DNA of 64,000 bases from Cupriavidus pauculus (GTDB taxonomy: Bacteria > Pseudomonadota > Gammaproteobacteria > Burkholderiales > Burkholderiaceae), in contig NZ_BPUO01000002.1 of NCBI RefSeq assembly GCF_022179805.1, positions 186,001-250,000 on the forward strand. The letters run 5' to 3'. Shown here piece by piece: positions 51,655 through 61,163 of this stretch (position 1 is the first letter of the stretch; every line of letters starts with the position of its first letter). Position numbers and translations under genes: made by a program. Under the pieces are notes generated by a model. The model was not told the DNA's origin and made no database searches. It was given only the letters and a program-made list of their open reading frames with translations.

Positions 51655-53490
51655 TCAAGCGTTGCGACGCAGCGACATCGATCCCTGCTGCCTGCCGCGC
51701 AGCCGCTCGCGGTGGGTTTCCTCGTGCAACGCATGTTCGCTCGGCGCCAGCAGGTCGCGCAGCGACACGATGCCGACCAGCCGCATCGTGTCGAGGCTGT
51801 CGACCACCGGCATGCGCGCCACGCTCAGCGCCGCCATCTGCCCTGCCGCCGCGCGGCCCGTCTGCGCGGGCAGCAGCACCGTGGGCGTGCCACGGTCCGT
51901 GCCCCTGCCATCGGCCTGCGCGGTGACCAGATCGCCGCAGCGCAGTCCGGCATCGTCGCCCGCATGCGCGGCCACGATGGCGCTGCGATGCAGCATGCCC
52001 ACCACGCGCCCATCTGCCAACACCGGATACGCGCGGTGCGCGGCCTGGGCGCCGAAGTAGCGGTCCAGCGCATCGGCCACCGGCAGGCTGGCGTCGATGG
52101 TCACCACCTCACGCGTCATCAGTTCTTCCACGTGCGAACGCTCCAGCGGATCGACGCCGTATTCGCGATAGATATGCAAGCCACGGCGCGCGATCTTCTC
52201 GGTCATGATGCCGCGCTTCATCGTCAGCACCGAGAAGCCGTAGGCCACCGCCGTGGTCAGCAGCAGCGGCAGCAGCGCCTCGCTGTCGTGCGTCAGGCCG
52301 AACGCGAACACGATGGCGGTCAGCGGCGCGCCCAGCACGCTGCCCAGCACGCCGGCCATGCACACCAGCGCCCACAGCGCGGGCGAACCGCCAGGCAGGA
52401 ACGGCCCAACCACCACGCCCAGCCCGGCGCCCAGCATCAGCAGCGGCGCCAGCACGCCGCCCGACGTGCCCGAGCCCAGCGCGGCAATCCAGATCACGGC
52501 CTTCACGGCCAGCAGCGCCACGGCCACCTCGATGGCCAGCCGGTTGTTGAGCAGGTCGCCAATCACGTCGTAGCCCACGCCCAGCGCGCGCGGCTCGAAA
52601 TATCCGCCGATGCCCACTACAAGCCCGCCAATCGCCGGCCACCACATCCAGTGCAGCCGCAGGCGGCCAAACGCATCCTCGGTGCGATACAGGGCCAGCG
52701 TCAGCGCCGCACCCAGCACGCCGCACAGCAGCCCGGCCGCCACGCACGACCCCAGCGCCACGGTACTGGCCGGTGCGGTGTGCAGCGGGAACAGCGGGCC
52801 GGCCTCGAACAGGAACGGCCGCAGGAACCCGGCCACGGCACATGCCAGCGCCACCGGCAGCAGGCTGCGCGGGCGCAGCTCGAACAGCAGCAGTTCGATG
52901 GCCAGCAGCACCGCCGCCACGGGCGTGCCGAAGATCGCCGTCATGCCGGCGCAGGCGCCTGCCACCAGCAGCGTCTTGCGCTCGGCGGCGGTCAGGTGCA
53001 GGTATTGCGCCAGCAGCGACGCAATCGATCCGCCCGTCATGATGATCGGCCCCTCGGCACCGAACGGCCCGCCGCTGCCAATGACGATGCCCGACGACAA
53101 CGGCTTGAGCACCGCCACCTTGGGCGACATCTTGCTCTTGCCGAACAGTACGGCCTCGATGGCCTCCGGAATGCCGTGGCCCCGGATCTTGTCGCTGCCA
53201 TAGCGCGCCATCAGCCCGACGATCAGCCCGCCGATGGCCGGCACGGCAATGACCCACGGGCCCAGCGCGTGGTGCGCGGGCGAGCGCTCGGCGAACGACA
53301 GGCTCTGGAAGAAGAACAGGTTGGTGAAGAAGCGGATCAGGTTGACGAGCACGAATGCCGCGCCGGTGCTGACGCCGCCAATGAGCAGCGCGATGCCGGC
53401 CAGCATGGGCAAACGGCCGTTTGCCGCGTAGTCGCGCCGCTCGAAACGCGGCTCGGATTGGTGCAATGCGGAATGATTTGTCATGGACAT
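51655..53490 (-). CDS. ClC chloride channel/antiporter with CBS domains
   Basis: A 611-residue protein. The ClC core carries the anion-pathway motifs GSGGPFGAEGP (with the gating Glu) and GSGTSGGVLAP, and about 10-11 helices. Two CBS domains follow from about residue 440 (SHVEELMTREVVTIDASLPVADAL, VARMPVVDSLDTMRLVGIVSLRDLL), with an unusually long loop between them. The ATG at 53490 is preferred; the open frame upstream lies antisense to the HPP gene. It is divergent from the HPP-CBS gene. Confidence 0.92.
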   Translation of the reverse strand: MSMTNHSALHQSEPRFERRDYAANGRLPMLAGIALLIGGVSTGAAFVLVNLIRFFTNLFFFQSLSFAERSPAHHALGPWVIAVPAIGGLIVGLMARYGSDKIRGHGIPEAIEAVLFGKSKMSPKVAVLKPLSSGIVIGSGGPFGAEGPIIMTGGSIASLLAQYLHLTAAERKTLLVAGACAGMTAIFGTPVAAVLLAIELLLFELRPRSLLPVALACAVAGFLRPFLFEAGPLFPLHTAPASTVALGSCVAAGLLCGVLGAALTLALYRTEDAFGRLRLHWMWWPAIGGLVVGIGGYFEPRALGVGYDVIGDLLNNRLAIEVAVALLAVKAVIWIAALGSGTSGGVLAPLLMLGAGLGVVVGPFLPGGSPALWALVCMAGVLGSVLGAPLTAIVFAFGLTHDSEALLPLLLTTAVAYGFSVLTMKRGIMTEKIARRGLHIYREYGVDPLERSHVEELMTREVVTIDASLPVADALDRYFGAQAAHRAYPVLADGRVVGMLHRSAIVAAHAGDDAGLRCGDLVTAQADGRGTDRGTPTVLLPAQTGRAAAGQMAALSVARMPVVDSLDTMRLVGIVSLRDLLAPSEHALHEETHRERLRGRQQGSMSLRRNA

Positions 53491-53537
53491 GAGCCGGGGG
53501 CGGCTGGGATGATGCGGAGAGCACAGCCTGCGAAATA

Positions 53538-53570
53538 TATCATGCTGTGATACATTGACGGTCCGGTCAA
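53538..53570. promoter_or_regulatory. Two short dyads between ClC and HPP genes
   Basis: TATCA-N5-TGATA (53538-53552) and TTGAC-N6-GTCAA (53555-53570) lie side by side in the 124-base gap. They may bind a shared regulator of the divergent genes; the second resembles no known consensus exactly. Confidence 0.35.
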
Positions 53571-53614
53571 TGCACCGGTGACGCCCCCAACACCCAAAGC
53601 CGCCCCCGCTTTCG

Positions 53615-54772
53615 ATGCCGACTGCATTCGACCCGACCTCTTCCGTCGCCGAGGCCCGTGCCTGGCTGCGCACTTTTGTCCCCATGCCGATCGCGGCCAA
53701 CCGGCGCGAGCGGCTCAAGAGCTGCCTCGGCGCGCTGATTGGCCTGGCGCTGACCGAATGGATCTGCCGCCAGTTCCTGCAGGGGTTCAATCCATGGTTC
53801 ATCGCCCCGATGGGGGCCTCCGCCGTGCTGCTGTTCGGCGTGCCGTCCAGTCCGCTGGCGCAGCCGTGGTCCATCATCGGCGGCAACATGGTGGCCGCCA
53901 CCGTAGGCGTGGCCTGCGCAAAGTGGATTCCCGACCCCGGGCTGGCCGCTGGCGTGGCAGTGGCCGGCGCCATCGCGCTGATGTTCCAGTTGCGCTGCGT
54001 CCACCCGCCCAGCGGCGCCGTGGCCGTGACCGCGGTGTTTGGCGGGCCCGTCGTGCAGGCAATGGGCTTTGGCTTCGTGGTAATCCCGGTGGCCGTGAAT
54101 TCGATGTTGCTGCTGCTGACCGCGCTGGCCTTCAACAACCTGGCGCGGCGCCGCTACCCGCACCGTCCGCCGGAACCAGCGGCCCAGCATCACACCCGTG
54201 ACGTGCCGCCCAGCAAGCGCGTGGGCTTCACGCGGTCTGACCTCGATGCGGTGCTGGCGGCACGCGGCGAATTCCTGGATATCGAAGAAGACGATCTCGA
54301 AGCGATCCTGGTGGCCGCCGAGCTGCGCGCGTACTCGCGCCGGTTTGGCGACGTGCGCTGCGGCGACATCATGTCGCGCGACGTGGTGTCGGTGCGTCCC
54401 GGCCAGATGGCCGCCGACGCCACCGCGCTGATGGCGCGCCACCATATCAAGGCGCTGCCCGTGGTGGACCGCCAGCGGCGTCTGCTTGGCATCCTCACAC
54501 AGAGCGACTTCTTCAGTGCCTACCGCGTGAATTCGCGCCGCGTCAACGGCGCGGTGCGCGACCTGATGACGCGTACGGTGATCTCCGCCAGCGCCGACCA
54601 GCCGATCGTCAATCTGGCGCAGGCGTTCTCCGATGGTGGCCTGCATCACGTGCCGGTCCTGGACGAGCGCAAGCGCGTGGTGGGCATCGTCACACAGTCA
54701 GACCTCGTCGCGGCGCTGCTGCGCCAGGGCGGTACGGCAACCGCCGCGGAAACCGCCACGGCGGCGTCCTGA
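53615..54772 (+). CDS. HPP family membrane protein with two CBS domains
   Basis: A 385-residue protein with an N-terminal HPP domain of four helices (signature CVHPPSGAVAVTAVFGG, and GFNPWFIAPMGASAVLLFG) and a C-terminal pair of CBS domains (CGDIMSRDVVSVRPGQMAADATALM, VRDLMTRTVISASADQPIVNLAQAF). Some HPP proteins transport nitrite in plastids and cyanobacteria, but the family role in this group is unknown. CBS domains suggest control by adenine nucleotides. It is divergent from a CBS-bearing ClC gene. Confidence 0.9.
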   Translation: MPTAFDPTSSVAEARAWLRTFVPMPIAANRRERLKSCLGALIGLALTEWICRQFLQGFNPWFIAPMGASAVLLFGVPSSPLAQPWSIIGGNMVAATVGVACAKWIPDPGLAAGVAVAGAIALMFQLRCVHPPSGAVAVTAVFGGPVVQAMGFGFVVIPVAVNSMLLLLTALAFNNLARRRYPHRPPEPAAQHHTRDVPPSKRVGFTRSDLDAVLAARGEFLDIEEDDLEAILVAAELRAYSRRFGDVRCGDIMSRDVVSVRPGQMAADATALMARHHIKALPVVDRQRRLLGILTQSDFFSAYRVNSRRVNGAVRDLMTRTVISASADQPIVNLAQAFSDGGLHHVPVLDERKRVVGIVTQSDLVAALLRQGGTATAAETATAAS

Positions 54773-54878
54773 TGGCAAGCTGATCCATGCGGCGGGCCAT
54801 CGCCCGCATTCGTTGATCCGGCAAGGGATAACCCGGAGTTGTCGGCGAATTCCGCTATGCTTACGGCGTTCTCGCAAC

Positions 54879-56006
54879 ATGGACGCCGGCTGGCGCGCGA
54901 CGATGAGTTCCGGACAACTGATTGAAAAGCTTGCGGCGGTCTTTGCGCTGATCGTTCTGATCGGCGGTTCGCTGGTCGTGCTGGCCCCGTTTGCCACGGC
55001 GCTCGTGTGGGGCGCCATCCTGGCCTACAGCTCGTGGTATCCATATACCGTGCTGTCGCGCTGGCTCGGCAACCGGCGCGGGCTGGCCGCGCTGGTGTGC
55101 GTGCTGGTGGCTGCCGTGATCGTGCTGGGCCCGTTTGTCTATGCCGGCGCCAGCTTCTCGGCCCACCTCGACGAACTGACCGCGCTGGTCAACAGCTACA
55201 CGGAGCGCGGCTTCCCGCAACTACCTGACTGGCTCAGCAGCCTGCCCTACGTGGGCCCGCAGCTGCAATCGAGCTACGAACAGATCATCCACGCCGACTC
55301 CGAAATGGTGGCCAACCTGCGCAAGCTGATTGCGCCCGTGGGCCACGTGCTACTGGGCGCCGGCCTGTCGATTGGCGGCGGGCTGGGGCAACTGGCGCTG
55401 TCGATCATCCTGGCGTTCTTCTTCTATACCGGCGGCGAACTGGCCGTGGAATGGCTGCGCGGCGGCATGCGCCGGGTGGCCGGCGAGCGTGCCGACCACC
55501 TGATGGCGCTGGCCGGCGGCACGATCAAGGGCGTGGTGTACGGCGTGCTGGGCACGGCGTTCGTGCAGGCCGTGCTGGCCGCCATCGGTTTCTGGATCGC
55601 CGGCGTGCCCGGCGCCGCCATCCTGGGCTTCGTCACGTTCTTCCTGTCCGTGGTGCCGATGGGTCCGCCGCTGGTGTGGATTCCGGCAGCACTGTGGCTC
55701 TATCACAGCGGCGAGACCGGCTGGGCCATCTTCATGGTGGTGTGGGGCGCCGTGGTGGTGGGCATGGCCGACAACGTCATCAAGCCGCTGCTGATCAGCA
55801 AGGGCACCGGCCTGCCGCTAATCTGGATCATGATGGGCGTGCTGGGCGGGGCGCTGGCATTCGGGTTCCTGGGCGTGTTCCTGGGGCCGACGGTGCTGGC
55901 CGTGGCCTACGCGCTGCTGCGCGACTGGACCATCGGCTCGCAGGAACGGCCGGGAGTCACCGCGGTCACGCCCGCGCCGCCCTCACAACTGACCCCGGAC
56001 GCATGA
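54879..56006 (+). CDS. AI-2E family transporter (PerM-like)
   Basis: A 375-residue membrane protein with seven or eight predicted helices and the long periplasmic loop of the family (about 85-150), followed by GGTIKGVVYGVLGTAFVQAVLA and DNVIKPLLISKG, the standard C-terminal signature. Members export autoinducer-2 or ions; the role here is unknown. It overlaps pqiA by 4 bases (ATGA), so it is in the same operon. ATG 54879 or 54903 may be used. Confidence 0.9.
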   Translation: MDAGWRATMSSGQLIEKLAAVFALIVLIGGSLVVLAPFATALVWGAILAYSSWYPYTVLSRWLGNRRGLAALVCVLVAAVIVLGPFVYAGASFSAHLDELTALVNSYTERGFPQLPDWLSSLPYVGPQLQSSYEQIIHADSEMVANLRKLIAPVGHVLLGAGLSIGGGLGQLALSIILAFFFYTGGELAVEWLRGGMRRVAGERADHLMALAGGTIKGVVYGVLGTAFVQAVLAAIGFWIAGVPGAAILGFVTFFLSVVPMGPPLVWIPAALWLYHSGETGWAIFMVVWGAVVVGMADNVIKPLLISKGTGLPLIWIMMGVLGGALAFGFLGVFLGPTVLAVAYALLRDWTIGSQERPGVTAVTPAPPSQLTPDA

Positions 56007-56680
56007 GCGACGGGACACACCCCGCGCACGCCGGGCCGGAGCAGGACCTGCACCGGCTGGTGGCCTGCGAGTACTGCGACGCGCTCTACGAGCGCACCAC
56101 GCTGGCTCCCGGCGAGCGGGCCACGTGCCTGCGCTGCGGCGGCGTGCTGTACCGCGAAAGCACGCGCGCCTACCGGCGGCTGCTGCCGCTGGTGGTCACC
56201 GCGCTGATCCTGTTCCTGGTGTCCAACACGTATCCCATCGTCGAGATGGACCTCAAGGGCGTGCGTACCGAAACCACGCTGTGGGGTGCCGTCCAGGCGC
56301 TGCACAGCGACCACATGACGCTGGTGGCGCTGCTCGTATTTGGCACCACGATCCTGTTCCCGCTCTCCGAGATGCTGATGATGTGCTACCTGCTGGTGCC
56401 GATGGCCCGGCACCGCATGCCGATGGGCTTCGACCGCATCGTGCGCGGCATCCGTCAGACGCGGCCCTGGGGCATGATCGAGGTGTTCATGATCGGCGTG
56501 CTGGTGACCGTGGTGAAACTGTCGACCATGGCCCAGGTGATTCCCGGCGTGGCGCTGTGGTCGTTTGGCGCGCTCGTGGTGGTGCTGGCCGCGATGCTGT
56601 CGTTCGATCCGCGCGATCTCTGGCATTACCTGGAGCCGGCCGGTGCCGACGAAGCGCCGCCGCGCGAGGACCGCGCATGA
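56003..56680 (+). CDS. pqiA: Paraquat-inducible protein A, first copy
   Basis: A 225-residue inner-membrane protein with a zinc-ribbon-like pair of Cys-x2-Cys (CEYC and CLRC) before four helices. In E. coli PqiA is one 417-residue protein with both halves; here the halves are two genes, this being the first. It works with PqiB in lipid movement across the periplasm. The ATG overlaps the previous stop, and it overlaps the next gene by 4 bases. Confidence 0.92.
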   Translation: MSDGTHPAHAGPEQDLHRLVACEYCDALYERTTLAPGERATCLRCGGVLYRESTRAYRRLLPLVVTALILFLVSNTYPIVEMDLKGVRTETTLWGAVQALHSDHMTLVALLVFGTTILFPLSEMLMMCYLLVPMARHRMPMGFDRIVRGIRQTRPWGMIEVFMIGVLVTVVKLSTMAQVIPGVALWSFGALVVVLAAMLSFDPRDLWHYLEPAGADEAPPREDRA

Positions 56681-57447
56681 GCACGCCCCCGCCCCGCCCG
56701 TCGCGTGCCGTGCAGGCCCGCGAGCAACTGGCCCGTTCGCGCCGCGTGGCGGCCGACGTGGTCGCGGAGCTGACCGACGACGACGAACGCACGCCGCTGG
56801 CGCAAGTGCCCACGGCAGCGTCGCGCGGGCTGCTGTCGTGCCATGCCTGCGACCTGGTCAGTCCGATGACGCTGGATGGCGAGCCGTGCCCGCGCTGCGG
56901 CGCCACGCTCCATCACCGCAAGCCGGCCAGCCTGGCGCGCACCTGGGCCTTCCTGCTGTCCGCGTTCATCCTGTACATCCCGGCCAACCTGCTGCCGGTG
57001 ATGGTGACCCAGTCGATCCTGGGCACCCAGCGCGACACCATCCTGTCCGGCGTGATCTACCTGTGGCTGTCCGGATCGCACATGCTGGCCGGCGTGGTGC
57101 TGATCGCCAGCATCATCGTGCCGCTGCTGAAGATGGTGATCCTGACGCTGCTGCTGGTGTCGGTGCATTTCAAGTCATCGTGGCGTATCCGCCAGCAGAC
57201 CAAACTCTATGGACTGGTCGAGATCATCGGCCGCTGGTCCATGCTCGATATCTTCGTGGTCGCGCTGCTGGCCGCGCTGGTGCGCGCCGGAGCGCTGGCC
57301 ACCATCATTCCCGGGGGCGGGGCGCTGGCCTTTGCCTCGGTCGTCGTACTGACCATGCTGGCGTCGCTGTCGTTCGACCCACGCCTGCTATGGGATTCGC
57401 TCGACGCGAACGCCCCTTCGAAATCGCCGGAACCCGACCATGGCTGA
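56677..57447 (+). CDS. pqiA: Paraquat-inducible protein A, second copy
   Basis: A 256-residue inner-membrane protein matching the second half of PqiA. A disordered, charged N-terminal segment of about 50 residues precedes the Cys motifs (CHAC, CPRC) and four helices (YIPANLLPVMVT is typical). It overlaps both neighbours by a few bases, so the operon is tightly coupled. Confidence 0.92.
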   Translation: MSTPPPRPSRAVQAREQLARSRRVAADVVAELTDDDERTPLAQVPTAASRGLLSCHACDLVSPMTLDGEPCPRCGATLHHRKPASLARTWAFLLSAFILYIPANLLPVMVTQSILGTQRDTILSGVIYLWLSGSHMLAGVVLIASIIVPLLKMVILTLLLVSVHFKSSWRIRQQTKLYGLVEIIGRWSMLDIFVVALLAALVRAGALATIIPGGGALAFASVVVLTMLASLSFDPRLLWDSLDANAPSKSPEPDHG

Positions 57448-59086
57448 TCCTGATACTCCTACCCCTCCCCCCAGCCCCAATCCCGCCGGCATTCCGCAGC
57501 CCGCGCGCCGCCGCCGCGCACGCTGGCTGCCGTCACTGGTCTGGCTGATTCCGATCGTCGCGGCCGTGGTGGGCATTTCGCTGCTGATCAACACGCTGGC
57601 ATCGCGCGGCCCCGAGATCACGGTCACGTTCGGCACGGCCGAGGGCCTCACCCCGGGCAAGACCGCCGTGCGCTACAAGGACGTGGATATCGGGCTGGTC
57701 AAGTCGGTGCGGCTGGCGTCGGACCGCTCGCACGTGCTGGCCACGATCGAGCTGACCAAGGACGCCGAGAACTTCGCCGTCAAGGACACGCGCTTCTGGG
57801 TGGTTCGGCCGCGCTTTGCGATCAGCGGCGTATCGGGTCTGGAGACGCTGCTGTCGGGCGCCTACATCGGCGTGGACGCCGGCAAGTCCACCGAAAGCAC
57901 GCGCAACTTCACGGGCCTGGAGGTGCCGCCCGTGGTGACCACCGACGCTTCGGGCCGGCAGTTCGTGCTGCGCGCACAGGACCTGGGTTCGCTCGATATC
58001 GGCTCGCCGGTCTACTATCGCCGCGTGCAGGTGGGCCAGGTGGTGGCTTATCAGCTTGAGCCGAACGGGCGCGACATCACGCTGCGCGTGTTCGTCAACA
58101 AGCCGTACGACAAGCTCGTGGGCGCCGACACGCGCTTCTGGCACGCCAGCGGCGTGGACCTGAAGCTCGATGCCAGCGGCCTGAAGCTGTCCACGCAATC
58201 GCTGGTTACGGTGCTGCTGGGTGGCGTTGCGTTCCAGGCGCCCGACAACACCGTCGCGCGCGACTCTGCGGCGGAGAACACCCAGTTCCTGCTGGCGGCA
58301 GACCAGGCCGAGGCGATGAAGGAACCCGAGGAACTGGCGCCGACGCTGGCCGTGCTGAACTTCGACCAGTCGGTACGCGGACTGTCGCCCGGTGCGCCGG
58401 TGGACTTCCGTGGCGTGATCGTGGGCCAGGTGCGGTCGATCGGCATCGAATACCAGCGCGACAAGAAGGCGTTCCGCATGCCGGTGGTGGTGGAGCTGTA
58501 CCCGTCGCGCATGGGTTTCCGCGAACGCGACGTGGCCGACGAAGCGCGCAAGCGCACCATCGTGCAGGCGCTGGTCAAGCGCGGCATGCGCGCGCAGCTA
58601 CGCACTGGCAACCTGCTGACCGGCCAGTTGTACGTCGCGCTGGACTTCTTCCCGAAGGCCCCGCCGGCCAAGGACATCGACCTTGAAGCGCCGATGCCCG
58701 AGTTCCCGACCACGCCGGGCACGTTCGACGAGCTGCAGGCCAAGCTGGGCGAGATCGTCAACAAGATCGACAAGGTGCCGTTCGACCAGATCGGCCAGGA
58801 CGCGCGCACGGCCATCGCATCGATGAACAAGATGCTGGAGACCGCCGACAAGCTCGTGGCGCAGCTCAATGGCGACGTGGCGCCGCAGGTGACGGCAGCG
58901 CTGCAGGACGCGCGCCGCACCCTGAATTCGGCCAACGGCACGCTGGCGTCCGACGCGCCGCTGCAGCAGGACACACGCCGCATGATGCAGGAACTGACGC
59001 GCACGGCGGTATCGCTGCGCGCACTGACCGATTACCTGGAACGCCATCCCGAGGCGCTGCTGCGCGGCAAGACGGAGGACAAATGA
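57440..59086 (+). CDS. pqiB: Intermembrane transport protein PqiB, three MCE domains
   Basis: A 548-residue protein with one N-terminal helix (LPSLVWLIPIVAAVVGISLLI) and three MCE domains (GPEITVTFGTAEGLTPGKTAVRYKDVDIG; QDLGSLDIGSPVYYRRVQVG; RGLSPGAPVDFRGVIVGQV), then a C-terminal coiled coil. MCE rings of PqiB stack into a tube that carries lipids between membranes. It overlaps pqiA2 by 8 bases and pqiC by 4. Confidence 0.95.
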   Translation: MADPDTPTPPPSPNPAGIPQPARRRRARWLPSLVWLIPIVAAVVGISLLINTLASRGPEITVTFGTAEGLTPGKTAVRYKDVDIGLVKSVRLASDRSHVLATIELTKDAENFAVKDTRFWVVRPRFAISGVSGLETLLSGAYIGVDAGKSTESTRNFTGLEVPPVVTTDASGRQFVLRAQDLGSLDIGSPVYYRRVQVGQVVAYQLEPNGRDITLRVFVNKPYDKLVGADTRFWHASGVDLKLDASGLKLSTQSLVTVLLGGVAFQAPDNTVARDSAAENTQFLLAADQAEAMKEPEELAPTLAVLNFDQSVRGLSPGAPVDFRGVIVGQVRSIGIEYQRDKKAFRMPVVVELYPSRMGFRERDVADEARKRTIVQALVKRGMRAQLRTGNLLTGQLYVALDFFPKAPPAKDIDLEAPMPEFPTTPGTFDELQAKLGEIVNKIDKVPFDQIGQDARTAIASMNKMLETADKLVAQLNGDVAPQVTAALQDARRTLNSANGTLASDAPLQQDTRRMMQELTRTAVSLRALTDYLERHPEALLRGKTEDK

Positions 59087-59688
59087 TGAAACGTTCGCTG
59101 ACGCTTTGCGCCATGTTGCTGGCCGTGGCCGTGGCCGGGCTCGGCGCCTGCGCCTCGCCGGAGCCGCGCTACTACACGCTGGCAACCGGTGCGGCTGCCC
59201 CGACCGCTCCAGCCACCTCGCCCGCTGCCACGCAACCAGTATGGATCGAGGTGGCGCCGGTACGCGTGCCCGAGCGGCTGAACCGCGCCCAGCTCGTGGT
59301 CATCGACGGCAACACCGGCAACGTGAAGCTGCTCGACCAGTCGCGCTGGTCGTCGCCGCTGCCCGATGAACTGCGTGACGCGCTGTCGCAGCAGCTCCAG
59401 GGCAACCTCGGTGCGATCGACACCTATCAGCAAGGGCTGTCGGACGTGGAGCCGGTGTTTCGCGTGACCACCGAAGTCGTGCGGCTCGAAGCCGACCCCG
59501 GCGTGCGTGCCGCCGCGTCGATTGCCTGGACCGTGCGCCGCCTGCCCGACGGCAAGGTGCTGAGCGGCCGCACCGAAGCGGACCTGGCCGCGCCGGGCAA
59601 GATCGATGGCGTGATCACCGCGTATCGCCAGATCGTCGGCATGGCGGCCGCTGACATCGCCGCCGGCGTGCGGTCACTACAGCGCTAG
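59083..59688 (+). CDS. pqiC: PqiC-type lipoprotein
   Basis: A 201-residue lipoprotein with lipobox LGAC (acylated Cys23) and an ABC-type auxiliary domain (RYYTLATG, PVRVPERLNRAQLVV, WSSPLPDELRDALSQQL, YRQIVGMAAADIAAGVRSL). PqiC sits at the outer membrane and receives the PqiB tube. GGAGG precedes the ATGATG start; either codon may be used. It is the last gene of the operon. Confidence 0.92.
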   Translation: MMKRSLTLCAMLLAVAVAGLGACASPEPRYYTLATGAAAPTAPATSPAATQPVWIEVAPVRVPERLNRAQLVVIDGNTGNVKLLDQSRWSSPLPDELRDALSQQLQGNLGAIDTYQQGLSDVEPVFRVTTEVVRLEADPGVRAAASIAWTVRRLPDGKVLSGRTEADLAAPGKIDGVITAYRQIVGMAAADIAAGVRSLQR

Positions 59689-60172
59689 TCACGCCGACGC
59701 CTCGCGGCGTCACGCCCGCTTTACTCTCCACACCCCGCTTCACCGTCGCCCCACGCGCCTGATCCCGGCGCCCTGGGGCGACCGCCCCCGCCCTTCCCCA
59801 TCCGCCGGTTTGCCGCCACCCGTGCGCATATTTTCCTGACGCTTTTTTCGCGCTGGAATATTTATCGTCACGCGTTATATTCCGGAAATTTCAATTCGTG
59901 CAGTTTCAAACCCATTTTTTCGGCAATAGCCATATCATGAATTCGATCGCGCACAGATTAAGGAAATGACCATTCATGCGATACCTGACCGTTCATACCA
60001 TTATGTCGTCAGGAGGATGAAATGCAAGGGAACGGAATGAGCTGGCAATAAAGGAAACACCGGCAATCACGCAGGGTTTCTTCACTCGCCAAATCGCCCC
60101 CCCTCTGTAACATGAGACATTCCGATCTGTCTTGACAGAACCTTTGTCAATTCAAGCCAAATGGTCAGCAAA
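59689..60172. other. AT-rich region upstream of fimbrial remnant
   Basis: This 484-base gap is AT-rich toward its right side. It holds an inverted repeat GGAATAT-N15-ATATTCC (59855-59883) and a nine-codon frame (60022-60051, MQGNGMSWQ) with an ideal AGGAGG five bases upstream. Otherwise nothing gene-like. The fimbrial promoter should lie here. Confidence 0.55.
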
Positions 60173-60717
60173 ATGAAAAATTTACGCACCCTCATTCTCG
60201 GCGCCTCCGTACTTTTAGTCGCGGCTTCACCCCAGGCATTTGCCTCGGACGGCACCATTACCTTCAACGGCCGCGTTAGCGGCCAGACCTGCACGATTGC
60301 CGGCAATGGTGGTGGCAGCAGCTTTACCGTGACCCTGCCGACGGTACCGACCTCGGCGCTCTCGGCATCCGGTAATGTCGCGGGCCGTACGCCATTCAAC
60401 ATCGTGGTTTCCGGCTGCAATCCGGCCACCGGCAACGTTTCGGTCTTTTTCGAACCGGGCGCCACCGTGGATTACGTCACCGGCCGGCTCGTGAATACCG
60501 AGGCCGGCGGGGCCGGCAATGTGGAAGTCGGGCTGCAGAACGCGAACCTGACCGATATTGCGCTGGGTTCGGGATATCCCGCGCAGAACTCGCAGGTCGT
60601 GGCACTGGCATGCGGCGGTGCCCCCTGCCCTATTACGCCCAGTATGTGGCCACCGGCGGGGCAGCCACGGCAGGCGATGTCTTGAGGACGACCACGTATT
60701 CCGTCGTGTACCCGTAA
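60173..60717 (+). pseudogene. Type 1 fimbrial major subunit, frameshifted near the end
   Basis: A fimbrillin with signal peptide (MKNLRTLILGASVLLVAASP...AFA) and the pilin core (ITFNGRVSGQTCTIAGN, FNIVVSGCNPATGNVSVFF, two conserved Cys). At the C5 run (60621-60625) the frame is lost: the next 30 codons in the other frame read LPYYAQYVATGGAATAGDVL and end YSVVYP, the normal fimbrial C-terminus needed for strand exchange. One more C would restore it. The frame as given stops at 60685 instead. The real end is 60717. Confidence 0.8.
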
Positions 60718-60797
60718 TCGACCACACACCGGCAGCCCCAGGCCTGCCGGTGTTTTTTTACGGATGGGCCCGGGCATTTTTACGGAACGCTGAACTC

Positions 60798-61136
60798 ATG
60801 TCGACGCCCCTGAAGTTCCGTGCAGCCCTGGCTGCCACTCTCTTCGCCATGGCACTGTCGCAAGCCAGCGCTTCCCTGGTGTTGACCGGTACGCGGGTGG
60901 TCTATCCTGCAAAGGGACGCGAAGTCACACTCAACCTCAGTAACGAGGGCATCGCGCCGGCGCTGGTACAGGCGTGGATCGACGACGGCAACCCGAACGC
61001 CATGCCCGACGATTCGAAAACCCCGTTCACACTGACACCGCCGTTGTTCCGGCTCGATCCCAAGAAGGGTCAGACGCTGCGGATCATCTATCTGCAGGAA
61101 CCGGCCGTGGCAACCTTCACGATGAGCTACCAGTAG
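60798..61136 (+). pseudogene. Fimbrial chaperone first domain fused to subunit end
   Basis: A 112-residue frame. A signal peptide is followed by the first domain of a PapD-type chaperone (LTGTRVVYPAKGREVTLNLSNEG, PALVQAWIDDG, LTPPLFRLDPKKGQTLRIIYLQEP). It then stops being a chaperone and ends ATFTMSYQ, which is the C-terminus of the adhesin-like protein at 62715. The second chaperone domain is missing. It is best read as a deletion scar and is unlikely to work. Confidence 0.78.
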
Positions 61137-61163
61137 CCGGCGCACACCTGCGCCGGCACGGCA

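Noticed and set aside
53555..53570. FNR-type site TTGAC-GTCAA
   Set aside because: The centre has six bases where FNR/DNR sites have four.
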